From positions 1 to 35,891 of the IMG/VR virus record IMGVR_UViG_3300020471_000114: DNA of 35,891 nucleotides; one strand, written 5' to 3'. Below, piece by piece: positions 7,079-11,955 of the stretch (the stretch's first letter is position 1; every line of letters starts with the position of its first letter). Origin of the DNA: a virus. A program made the translations under genes and the position numbers. The notes below the pieces were generated by a model. It did not search any database. It was not told the origin of the DNA and saw only the letters and a list, made by a program, of their open reading frames with translations.

Positions 7079-7334
7079 CCTATCCACACCTCTCTACACA
7101 GGACCGCACCTATGCACTCCTCGCCTTTAACTAAAACTAAATTATGTGTAACCTTACCAAGCCATTCCAATGCGAGGCTAACATGACCCCACCTATCCTG
7201 ACCGCAAATTAAAAACTTAAATGATGCTTGCCTTGCCTTTCACGACCTAACCTTACCCAAGCGGTTCATAACTTGCCAGGCCTCTATCCTCCTCACCACA
7301 AAAAAACTTTAATGTACCTTACCTTGCCTCTGCG
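7079..7334. repeat. Three degenerate repeats in a 360-base gene-free stretch
   Basis: Between the ParB-like gene and the 152-aa gene there is no convincing gene. On the plus strand three blocks share the same order of short motifs: CCTATCC, an ACCGCA/ACCACA element, an A-rich ACTTTAA or ACTTAAA element, then ACCTTACC. Copies lie at about 7079-7163, 7191-7264 and 7281-7334. The strand is strongly pyrimidine-skewed (purine on the minus-strand transcript). Possible roles are binding sites for the neighbouring ParB-like protein, a replication origin, or a repeated RNA element; nothing here decides. Confidence 0.45.
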
Positions 7335-7388
7335 TGCCCGTCCCAAGCAGACAGCACCTCAGCCTTGCAAGCCAGGGCAAGCCAATGG

Positions 7389-8129
7389 CTATAAGCCTTT
7401 ACGTATCTTTGACCATGTGTTAACAAGTTGGTCCATAAGTTTAATAAATGTTGTATCTTCATCTTTCATAGCACCAGCTTCTAAGTATTGATTAAGTAAT
7501 CTAGCATACACAGTAGCACTTTGACCTATCCATTTGTTGTTAAGTGCTTCTTGTTTCTTTGTTATTCTACTTTGATTTAGATGACCTAGACCTTTCTTTA
7601 ATGCTACAGTATTACCTGATGCAGTGATACCGAACCCTTTAATCATGGTCTGTACTTTCTTTTCAGGTTTATTTATATCGTCAGCAATTTGTTTGATAGA
7701 CATGCCTAGTTCTTCTGCTGTCTTAACATACTGTTTAATTTCTATTGATGAGTATGGTAAGCCATGTTCTACATTGAGTAGATATGATTGACGTACAGCA
7801 TCAAGCTCTGTATCACATTCTACTAACTTAACTGGTATTTGTTTTTTGTTAAGTTTAAGATGTGCTTCGTATCTGTGCCAACCATCTAGTATTCTACCTG
7901 TTGGTCGTTCGTTCTTGCTTTCTACTATAATTGCTGGGAATACTACGCCAACTTTGATTGCATCTGCATATGCATTGACTTTATTCTCTACAATATTACG
8001 TCTTGGATAGATACTTTTATCTTGTATTAATGTATCTAAGGGCAAATACATATCACCCTTAGATAACTTAAGTATCTTGTCTTTGTTAGCAGATACTCTC
8101 TGCTTTACTTTAGTTTGTCTGTTAGACAT
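7389..8129 (-). CDS. ParB-like domain protein
   Basis: A 246-aa protein with the ParB/Spo0J N-terminal fold: YPRRNI (41-46), the helix YADAIKVGVVFPAIIV (54-69) and GWHRYEAH (83-90), which stands where ParB has its GxRRxxA box. Residues 125-165 form the expected helix-turn-helix (SSIEIKQYVK, then MSIKQIADDIN). ParB-fold proteins in phages bind DNA as regulators, partition factors or nucleases; some use CTP. No ParA partner is present in the window, so partition is unlikely to be its only role. The ATG at 8129 overlaps the upstream stop (TAATG). Just downstream lies a repeat-bearing noncoding stretch that could hold its sites. Confidence 0.75.
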   Translation of the reverse strand: MSNRQTKVKQRVSANKDKILKLSKGDMYLPLDTLIQDKSIYPRRNIVENKVNAYADAIKVGVVFPAIIVESKNERPTGRILDGWHRYEAHLKLNKKQIPVKLVECDTELDAVRQSYLLNVEHGLPYSSIEIKQYVKTAEELGMSIKQIADDINKPEKKVQTMIKGFGITASGNTVALKKGLGHLNQSRITKKQEALNNKWIGQSATVYARLLNQYLEAGAMKDEDTTFIKLMDQLVNTWSKIRKGL

Positions 8130-8734
8130 TATAACTCCTTCGCATCTGTGATAACATACCTACCGAAGTTACCACCTTTTTGTGGACGATAGTCGCCTAT
8201 GCCTTGCTTCTTACCTGCATCTGCAAGTATGGATGTCAATGCATCTAGACCAGTGTCCTTGAAACTAGCTGTCATTAAACTTTCGTCAGCCACAATAGTA
8301 AATGTTAGTTGCCATTCTCTAACTACTGGACGAGTGCGTATAATACCAGCTCTTGATACTACGACCCTGCGTTCGTCTGTATCATATGTTTTAATAGGCC
8401 TGTTCTTATGTGACTTAAGTTCTATTAAGTCGAACGGTTCTATTTGTATGTGATTAAGTACAGTTTTAGCTGAACTTCTACCTAGCTTAAACATCTTAGA
8501 CGCTTCTAAGAATGAAGCTCTAATTTGTGTAGCAGGAACACAGAGATTACCTGCGTCATTTCTATATGTACGCATCTCTGCTTCGTCATCTTTGTTGTAC
8601 TGTTTCTTACCAACAGTCATAGTACCTGTGTCTAACGACATCATTGCTGGATTGTTAAACATAATACCTGGTTCTTTACCTTGTATTGTAAATTGGTACA
8701 TTACATCTGTTGATACATATGTAAGTGTTGCCAT
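8129..8734 (-). CDS. Unknown protein with RAMP-like glycine loop (201 aa)
   Basis: A 201-aa protein, mostly beta-strand by eye, with a helix at 68-83 (ATQIRASFLEASKMFK), two basic strands (about 121-147, with RTRPVVREWQLTF) and a Gly-rich stretch near the C-terminus (174-193: GKKQGIGDYRPQKGGNFGRY). A C-terminal G-rich loop on a ferredoxin-like fold is typical of RAMP (Cas7-like) RNA-binding proteins, so an RNA-binding fold is possible, but this rests on one motif. The ribosome binding site GAAAGGAAAGGAA precedes ATG 8734. It is coupled to the ParB-like gene and preceded by two long-range hairpins. Confidence 0.65.
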   Translation of the reverse strand: MATLTYVSTDVMYQFTIQGKEPGIMFNNPAMMSLDTGTMTVGKKQYNKDDEAEMRTYRNDAGNLCVPATQIRASFLEASKMFKLGRSSAKTVLNHIQIEPFDLIELKSHKNRPIKTYDTDERRVVVSRAGIIRTRPVVREWQLTFTIVADESLMTASFKDTGLDALTSILADAGKKQGIGDYRPQKGGNFGRYVITDAKEL

Positions 8735-8757
8735 TATATTTCCTTTCCTTTCTTATA

Positions 8758-8831
8758 TAGATAGCTTGATAAGTACCTCCACCTATCCACAGCACGCTAT
8801 GGCGTACAGTTCTTGATACCTATCAAGCTAC
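8758..8831 (-). promoter_or_regulatory. Leader hairpin II before the 201-aa gene
   Basis: TAGCTTGATA (8762-8771) pairs with TATCAAGCTA (8821-8830), a 10-bp stem enclosing about 50 bases that hold further small pairings. It ends about 25 bases before the start codon at 8734. One arm shares GATAGCTTG with the arm of the neighbouring hairpin at 8881-9003, so the four arms could pair in alternative ways, as in an attenuator. Confidence 0.5.
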
Positions 8832-8880
8832 CTACTTTCAGGTGTTAGGACAACAGGGGTTAACCTAACTCTTACTTATA

Positions 8881-9003
8881 GATAGCTTGTAACCTACTGT
8901 GTACGAATACTGTTTGTGCTACTGGTAATTATTGCTAATTACTTTCAACCGCACTCATATTTCTCAGTACTACTTTACCAAGCACAATAGGCTACAAGCT
9001 ACC
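8881..9003 (-). promoter_or_regulatory. Long-range nested hairpin I in a 358-base gene-free stretch
   Basis: Within 8735-9092, which has no gene, arms 8881-8897 and 8988-9003 pair over about 15 bp (GATAGCTTGTAACCTA against its near-perfect complement, one mismatch or wobble). Inside, TTGTGCT (8914-8920) pairs with AGCACAA (8981-8987) and TGGTAA (8923-8928) with TTACCA (8975-8980). The result is a folded unit of about 120 bases on either strand. It lies upstream of the 201-aa gene on the minus strand and may be a leader RNA. Confidence 0.5.
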
Positions 9004-9092
9004 TACAACAGGGACATGCAATGTATTAGCATGGCTAGCAATTATTGGGACTAGCATTGTAAGTAGCTTCGTTCATTACAGTGTGGCTGCAA

Positions 9093-9239
9093 TTAACTAA
9101 TCATGTATTCTATATTCTCTAGTGCTTCTAGTTTAGCTACAATAGCTTTGTTAAATTCGCCTTGAGTTTCTATAGCAGTCACTATGTTTTGTAGTGTACT
9201 CATTATATCATTCAATGCTTTGATTGTATCTTTATCCAT
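9093..9239 (-). CDS. Small coiled-coil-like protein (48 aa)
   Basis: A 48-codon frame starting at ATG 9239, overlapping the stop of the upstream gene as TAATG. It reads MDKDTIKALNDIMSTLQNIV and continues with heptad-like leucines and isoleucines to EALENIEYMIS, so a short amphipathic coiled coil is likely. No family is recognised. Its coupled start, clean codon pattern and position support it as real. It is the last gene before a 358-base gene-free stretch. Confidence 0.6.
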   Translation of the reverse strand: MDKDTIKALNDIMSTLQNIVTAIETQGEFNKAIVAKLEALENIEYMIS

Positions 9240-9499
9240 TATTCTTCCTCCATATAATCGTCATCAGTTGGATTGTCTTTCAACCACTGGTTCCAATTCC
9301 TATCTTCGTGAACAGTTTGTTTGAATGCTTTATCTATCTGATATCTGACAGCTTCAGCTAACATAGCACACCAACCCTTGATTTTATCGTCAAGTTTTTG
9401 GTAGTTGCTTGATGTAGCTGCATTATCTAAATCATTTAGCGTCCACACTATAATCTGTTTTAATTGATTTCTGTTTAATTCATCTAGTTTATCTATCAT
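9239..9499 (-). CDS. Unknown helical protein (86 aa)
   Basis: An 86-aa protein that appears all-helical (LNRNQLKQIIVWTLNDLDN, then LAEAVRYQIDKAFKQ) with an acidic tail ending DDDYMEEE. The ATG 9499 is preceded by GAAAGGAA. No conserved motif is recognised. It is followed without gap by the 48-aa gene and preceded by a strong intergenic hairpin at 9515-9554. Confidence 0.65.
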   Translation of the reverse strand: MIDKLDELNRNQLKQIIVWTLNDLDNAATSSNYQKLDDKIKGWCAMLAEAVRYQIDKAFKQTVHEDRNWNQWLKDNPTDDDYMEEE

Positions 9500-9514
9500 A
9501 TATTCCTTTCATAT

Positions 9515-9554
9515 GTTGGCTGTCGCTGATGTAAAAGTAACAGCGACAGACAAC
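9515..9554 (-). other. Intergenic hairpin
   Basis: GTTG (9515-9518) and TGTCGCTG (9521-9528) pair with CAGCGACA (9541-9548) and CAAC (9551-9554), a 12-bp stem interrupted by one symmetric 2x2 internal loop, with a 12-base loop. It sits between the stop of the 70-aa gene and the ribosome binding site of the 86-aa gene. No T-tract follows, so it is more likely an mRNA-stability or processing element than a terminator. Confidence 0.6.
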
Positions 9555-9564
9555 AACTAGGATT

Positions 9565-9777
9565 TTAGAAGGGCAAATCCTCATAGTCAGATTGGTCAAC
9601 ATCAAGCTTCATATCAATATTCAAATAACTTAGGTCATTTGTATATCGTTTTTCGCCTTCGTTTTGACGATAGTCTATGATTGCACTTCCAACAGTCCTT
9701 TTGACTTGTTCAAAGTCCATAGGTTCTAGTATGTCCTTGAGTGTTTCAAGTGCACACTTTACTTTATCTATGTCCAT
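9565..9777 (-). CDS. Small acidic protein with SSB-like C-terminal tip (70 aa)
   Basis: A 70-aa acidic protein. Residues 1-35 are helical (DIDKVKCALETLKDILEP), and the last 15 are acidic and end YEDLPF, close to the DDDIPF tip by which bacterial SSB recruits replication and repair proteins. No DNA-binding fold is visible, so it may be an SSB mimic or adaptor rather than an SSB. The ribosome binding site GAAAGGATAAACAA precedes ATG 9777. Family not recognised. Confidence 0.6.
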   Translation of the reverse strand: MDIDKVKCALETLKDILEPMDFEQVKRTVGSAIIDYRQNEGEKRYTNDLSYLNIDMKLDVDQSDYEDLPF

Positions 9778-10120
9778 TTGTTTATCCTTTCTTTAGACAA
9801 TTTCAGTACAGGCGTTAGCTAATTCCAGGAGTAAGCACTCCCCTGGGCTAATTCACTAACGCCCTGAGTTTATAGTTTACATCAATTCATACTGGTACTA
9901 TCACCTTTCTTGCTTCATTGATATCTCTTGCTACATCAGTCATTACCTACTAACCTACTTCATACTCCAATGGTATGGCTACTTAAGCGTTTGGTTCATG
10001 ATGTAGCACTCTCTTTTTATTAACGCAGTGTGCTATCTGCGAAAGTATGTAGCTATCATTATAGCAACAGACTTTACTCTCCCTACATTATACAATATAG
10101 GGAGTGTAAAACCTATCGGT
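9778..10120 (-). other. 343-base gene-free stretch with two hairpins
   Basis: No convincing gene is seen; the best frame is 18 codons long (MTDVARDINEAR...) without a proper binding site. Two inverted repeats stand out. GGCGTTAG (9811-9818) pairs with CTAACGCC (9856-9863), and inside them AATT/AATT and GGAGT/ACTCC extend the stem. CTCCCTA (10079-10085) pairs with TAGGGAG (10098-10104) just after the upstream 92-aa gene; no T-tract follows. The rest shows nothing I can interpret. Confidence 0.5.
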
Positions 10121-10399
10121 TTAAAAGGCTGCTGTACCTTCAAGCACATCAGTGCTTTTAGTTTCAGCAGTTTCTGATACTTCCTCAGTATCAGTTGCAG
10201 CTTCCGCTGCCTTAGCCTCTTTCTTGGCTAAGTATGTTTCGCTTTGCTTATGCAATGCGATTACCTCGTTGATATCGAGATAAAGTGGAATGGTTTGCAA
10301 AGAACCATTAATGTATCTTTGCACGAATGTGCGTTCACGCCATTCGGTAAGTGTTTTACCTGTAATTCCACACACTACAGGTTGCATTGGTTTTGACAT
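10121..10399 (-). CDS. Unknown protein with acidic Ala-rich tail (92 aa)
   Basis: A 92-aa protein. Residues 1-55 form a folded, possibly beta-rich part (VVCGITGKTLTEWRERTF, then INGSLQTIPLYLDI). Residues 56-92 are a low-complexity Ala/Glu/Thr tail (KKEAKAAEAATDTEEVSE) that is probably disordered. The ribosome binding site GAAAGGATACT precedes ATG 10399. No family is recognised. It is the largest gene of the hairpin-separated small-gene train. Confidence 0.65.
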   Translation of the reverse strand: MSKPMQPVVCGITGKTLTEWRERTFVQRYINGSLQTIPLYLDINEVIALHKQSETYLAKKEAKAAEAATDTEEVSETAETKSTDVLEGTAAF

Positions 10400-10455
10400 A
10401 GTATCCTTTCTATAATCGCTTATGTCTCATAATATATATTATTATCTTACATAAT

Positions 10456-10510
10456 ATATATCAGTCATCTTTCTGACTTCAAGAAGTCTGAAGAAAGATG
10501 AGTGATATAT
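10456..10510 (-). repeat. Composite CUUG hairpin, copy 1
   Basis: Minus-strand RNA: outer stem CAUCUUUC/GAAAGAUG (10493-10500, 10466-10473), extended by AUAUAUCA/UGAUAUAU; left internal loop UUCA, right A; inner stem GACUU/AAGUC closed by CUUG. It follows the 27-aa gene by two bases and is followed by UGACUGAUA, as in copies 3 and 4. A second AT-rich hairpin lies directly after it (10430-10455). Confidence 0.75.
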
Positions 10511-10511
10511 A

Positions 10512-10595
10512 CTATCCTGTGTGATACACATGATAGAAATAATCAGCAGTATGTTCTACGCCACATTCGTGGCAGTAAATTGTTTCAACAATCAA
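10512..10595 (-). CDS. Very small CxxC protein, TTG start (27 aa)
   Basis: A 27-codon frame starting at TTG 10595, with GAAAGG six bases upstream. It contains YCHECG (7-12) and His residues at 15, 22 and 25, giving a plausible zinc site (CHEC ... H). It follows the 26-aa gene after 14 bases and is followed two bases later by composite hairpin 1. The good binding site and the Cys pair shared with its neighbour argue for a real gene; the TTG start and tiny size argue for caution. Confidence 0.45.
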   Translation of the reverse strand: MIVETIYCHECGVEHTADYFYHVYHTG

Positions 10596-10609
10596 TTTAT
10601 ACCTTTCAG

Positions 10610-10690
10610 TTATTCATAGCAGTGGCAGTCTTTATCCCATTCGGGTAATTCACACCACATGCAATAGTTATCTACACCATACTTAATCAT
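10610..10690 (-). CDS. Very small zinc-knuckle-like protein (26 aa)
   Basis: A 26-codon frame from ATG 10690 with GAAAGGAA eight bases upstream. It has CMWC (10-13) and CHC (22-24), enough ligands for one zinc in a minimal knuckle. It lies between composite hairpin 2 and the 27-aa CHEC gene. The strong binding site, Cys pattern and fit to the gene-hairpin-gene spacing make it likely to be translated. Function unknown. Confidence 0.55.
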   Translation of the reverse strand: MIKYGVDNYCMWCELPEWDKDCHCYE

Positions 10691-10711
10691 ATATATTCCT
10701 TTCAATATATA

Positions 10712-10750
10712 ATTACTGTCCTGAACTCAAGAGTTCGGAAGGACAGTAAT
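10712..10750 (-). repeat. Composite CUUG hairpin, copy 2
   Basis: Minus-strand RNA: outer stem of 9-10 bp (10741-10750 with 10712-10721, UACUGUCC/GGACAGUA core), left internal loop UUCC, right A, inner stem GAACU/AGUUC, loop CUUG. It begins eight bases after the stop of the 74-aa gene and ends about 13 bases before the binding site of the 26-aa gene. Confidence 0.75.
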
Positions 10751-10758
10751 TTATTTGA

Positions 10759-10983
10759 TTATTTAAATAGTGCCAGCTTTAGCTGGTCTATCTTGGTTAG
10801 TTCCTGTTTAGAAACTTCCCAAGCATTATCCCCATTTAAATACACTTTGGTGCTACACGCACCATAATGTATATTAAGGGGATATGTCATACCATTTTTA
10901 GCTGGTTTCCAGTATGCATCTTTCTTAAAAACGATTTCGCTTTTACATACTCTACATACTTTTTTATTTTTAAATTTATCCAT
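10759..10983 (-). CDS. Small zinc-finger-like protein (74 aa)
   Basis: The start is taken as ATG 10983 (MDKFKNKKVCRVCKSE) because AAAGAAAGGAA precedes it; a longer in-frame start lacks a site and would run into the upstream hairpin. CRVC (10-13), with H31 and C34 (in NIHYGAC), can form a CCHC zinc site. The rest is a compact beta-rich body ending in a helix (LTKIDQLKLALFK). No family is recognised. It is flanked by composite hairpins 3 (upstream) and 2 (downstream). Confidence 0.7.
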   Translation of the reverse strand: MDKFKNKKVCRVCKSEIVFKKDAYWKPAKNGMTYPLNIHYGACSTKVYLNGDNAWEVSKQELTKIDQLKLALFK

Positions 10984-11019
10984 TTTTATTCCTTTCTTTA
11001 AATAGATAAGATACATAAG

Positions 11020-11068
11020 TATCAGTCAGTATTCTGACCACAAGTGGTCGGAAGAATACTGATTGATA
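11020..11068 (-). repeat. Composite CUUG hairpin, copy 3
   Basis: Minus-strand RNA: outer stem UCAGUAUUC/GAAUACUGA (11054-11062 with 11026-11034), extended by UAUCA/UGAUA; left internal loop UUCC, right A; inner stem GACCA/UGGUC; loop CUUG. Compared with copy 4, one outer pair changes on both sides (U-A to C-G), as a conserved RNA stem would. Confidence 0.75.
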
Positions 11069-11221
11069 ATTACACACTGCGACACTCTGGTCATGCTCAG
11101 CTTGTTGTGTCGCTGGGTTTGTACCGATGGTTGCCATACATACTCGTATCATGAACTCTCTACTTACTCGTATGTATCATTGCAACTAAATACTCATTAA
11201 GATTAACTCCTTTCTAATAAG

Positions 11222-11270
11222 TATCAGTCAGCATTCTGACTTCAAGAAGTCGGAAGAATGCTGAATGATA
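11222..11270 (-). repeat. Composite CUUG hairpin, copy 4
   Basis: Minus-strand RNA: outer stem UCAGCAUUC/GAAUGCUGA, extended by UAUCA/UGAUA; left internal loop UUCC, right A; inner stem GACUU/AAGUC; loop CUUG. It starts two bases after the stop of the 47-aa gene. It is followed by a perfect binding site (AAAGGAG) that serves only a three-codon frame (M-S-I-stop) at about 11197, and the 130 bases after that hold no convincing gene. Confidence 0.75.
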
Positions 11271-11271
11271 A

Positions 11272-11415
11272 TTACTTTTTAAGATATTTTTCCCTTAAAG
11301 TTGGAACCTCGCTATAAATATCTTTATTCCAATTACGCAAGGCTATATATCTTACACGCCATTTCCATACTTTATAAGTCTGGAATGGCACTAACCAATA
11401 TCTTAATTTATTCAT
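11272..11415 (-). CDS. Small basic aromatic protein (47 aa)
   Basis: A 47-codon frame from ATG 11415 with AGAAAGGAT upstream. It is strongly basic and rich in Trp and Tyr (MNKLRYWLVPFQTYKVWKWR), ending REKYLKK. It could bind nucleic acid or membrane; no family is recognised. Composite hairpin 4 begins two bases after its stop. Good binding site and coding character support it. Confidence 0.6.
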   Translation of the reverse strand: MNKLRYWLVPFQTYKVWKWRVRYIALRNWNKDIYSEVPTLREKYLKK

Positions 11416-11489
11416 ATAATATCCTTTCTGTCGGAAGGTTCGAACTCAGAAGTTCGAGAACCTTCTAGACATAAAGATATATAATTCAT
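11412..11489 (-). CDS. Possible 25-codon gene spanning hairpin 5
   Basis: A frame from ATG 11489 (MNYISLCLEGSRTS) to a TGA that overlaps the ATG of the 47-aa gene as ATGA. There is no clear binding site, and the frame runs through composite hairpin 5, whereas every other copy lies between genes. The ATGA coupling is the only positive sign. It may be a chance frame. Confidence 0.25.
   Translation of the reverse strand: MNYISLCLEGSRTSEFEPSDRKDII
11430..11470 (-). repeat. Composite hairpin, copy 5 (variant)
   Basis: Minus-strand RNA: outer stem GAAGGUU/AACCUUC (11459-11465 with 11434-11440), left internal loop CUC, right G; inner stem GAACU/AGUUC; loop UCUG. Same architecture as the other copies, but the internal loop and tetraloop differ. 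It lies directly before the binding site of the 47-aa gene. Confidence 0.65.
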
Positions 11490-11548
11490 AAGACTGTATA
11501 GGTATCTTAAATAACTATATATCTCTATATTTTAATGTACTAGGAAGC

Positions 11549-11585
11549 CAGACTGTCTGACTTCAGGAAGTCTGAAGACAGTCTG
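11549..11585 (-). repeat. Composite hairpin, copy 6
   Basis: Minus-strand RNA: outer stem CAGACUGUC/GACAGUCUG (11577-11585 with 11549-11557), left internal loop UUCA, right A; inner stem GACUU/AAGUC; loop CCUG. It begins two bases after the stop of the 23-aa gene. It is the first copy met by a transcript coming from the divergent promoter region. Confidence 0.75.
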
Positions 11586-11587
11586 TC

Positions 11588-11659
11588 TTACTCTGTACAA
11601 AAATTAGAGATACAGTATCTACGATACTGGTCATACAAGGTATGACTACCAGATGTCAA
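11588..11659 (-). CDS. Very small protein, TTG start (23 aa)
   Basis: A 23-codon frame from TTG 11659 with AGGA eight bases upstream, reading (M)TSGSHTLYDQYRRYCISN and ending FCTE. It overlaps the stop of the 30-codon frame upstream (ATTGA) and ends two bases before composite hairpin 6, the same placement as the other small genes. Plausible but unproven. Confidence 0.4.
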   Translation of the reverse strand: MTSGSHTLYDQYRRYCISNFCTE

Positions 11660-11748
11660 TCTGTATGTCCTACATATAGTACGTAAGGTTTATAAAATAT
11701 GCTGGTAATTCGGTAGGAAACCCAGTAAGAATGGGCGTTAGCGGGCAT
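11656..11748 (-). CDS. Very small aromatic protein (30 aa)
   Basis: A 30-codon frame from ATG 11748 reading MPANAHSYWVSYRITSIF and ending YVGHTD. It is rich in Tyr and Trp, as is the 47-aa protein. No good binding site precedes it (the upstream bases are AAAAAACCAT), so coupling to the 21-codon gene would be needed. Its stop overlaps the next TTG start. Confidence 0.35.
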   Translation of the reverse strand: MPANAHSYWVSYRITSIFYKPYVLYVGHTD

Positions 11749-11778
11749 ATGGTTTTTTAAAGCTAACTAAACCTTTTC

Positions 11779-11844
11779 TTAAGTCCTTGGGTACTGCCTT
11801 TGTCTTTCTAGTGTACTGTCTTGCCAGTCAGCAGCTTTCTGCAT
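11779..11844 (-). CDS. Very small protein, first of the minus-strand operon (21 aa)
   Basis: A 21-codon frame from ATG 11844 (MQKAADWQDSTLERQRQ, ending YPRT), with AAGGTG eight bases upstream. The frame is open and protein-like for nine more codons upstream (TGEGAIG), so it may instead be the tail of a decayed gene. It lies just downstream of the minus-strand promoter candidate and would be the first gene translated. Confidence 0.4.
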   Translation of the reverse strand: MQKAADWQDSTLERQRQYPRT

Positions 11845-11888
11845 CCCGATTGCACCTTCACCTGTAACAGATTACTTGTGTTTAGTGT

Positions 11889-11917
11889 TTGTAATTAACA
11901 TGACTATAGCATATAAT
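11889..11917 (+). promoter_or_regulatory. Plus-strand promoter before the terminase gene
   Basis: TTGTAA (11889-11894), a 17-base spacer and a perfect TATAAT (11912-11917) give a sigma70-type promoter. Transcription would start near 11924, about 30 bases before the terminase ATG at 11956. It overlaps the minus-strand candidate, so the two may exclude each other. Confidence 0.6.
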
Positions 11918-11930
11918 TCTCACTATACAA
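11903..11930 (-). promoter_or_regulatory. Minus-strand promoter candidate
   Basis: On the minus strand, TTGTAT (11930-11925), a 16-base spacer and TATAGT (11908-11903) resemble a sigma70 promoter. It is placed to drive the minus-strand operon and overlaps the plus-strand promoter. It is weaker than its partner. Confidence 0.4.
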
Positions 11931-11955
11931 ACATCTAAAGAAAGATAGTGAAATA

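Noticed and set aside
10079-10104. Hairpin after the 92-aa gene as an intrinsic terminator
   Set aside because: The 7-bp stem is not followed by a T-tract on the minus strand, so it is listed only as a hairpin.
10984-11157. A 58-codon minus-strand frame (starting MIRVCMATIGTNP) overlapping hairpin 3 and the start of the 74-aa gene
   Set aside because: It has no binding site, runs through a composite hairpin and overlaps a well-supported gene start.
11430-11470. GGTTCGAACTC, resembling a tRNA T-arm
   Set aside because: It is one arm of composite hairpin 5; no acceptor stem, anticodon arm or CCA context fits a tRNA.
10456-11585. The regularly spaced hairpins as a CRISPR array
   Set aside because: The units differ in sequence, spacing varies from about 119 to 308 bases, spacers hold genes, and no cas genes are present.
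11701-11760. GGGCGTTAGCGGGC with a following TTTTTT on the plus strand as a terminator
   Set aside because: No plus-strand gene ends upstream of it, and the pairing around the T-run is weak.
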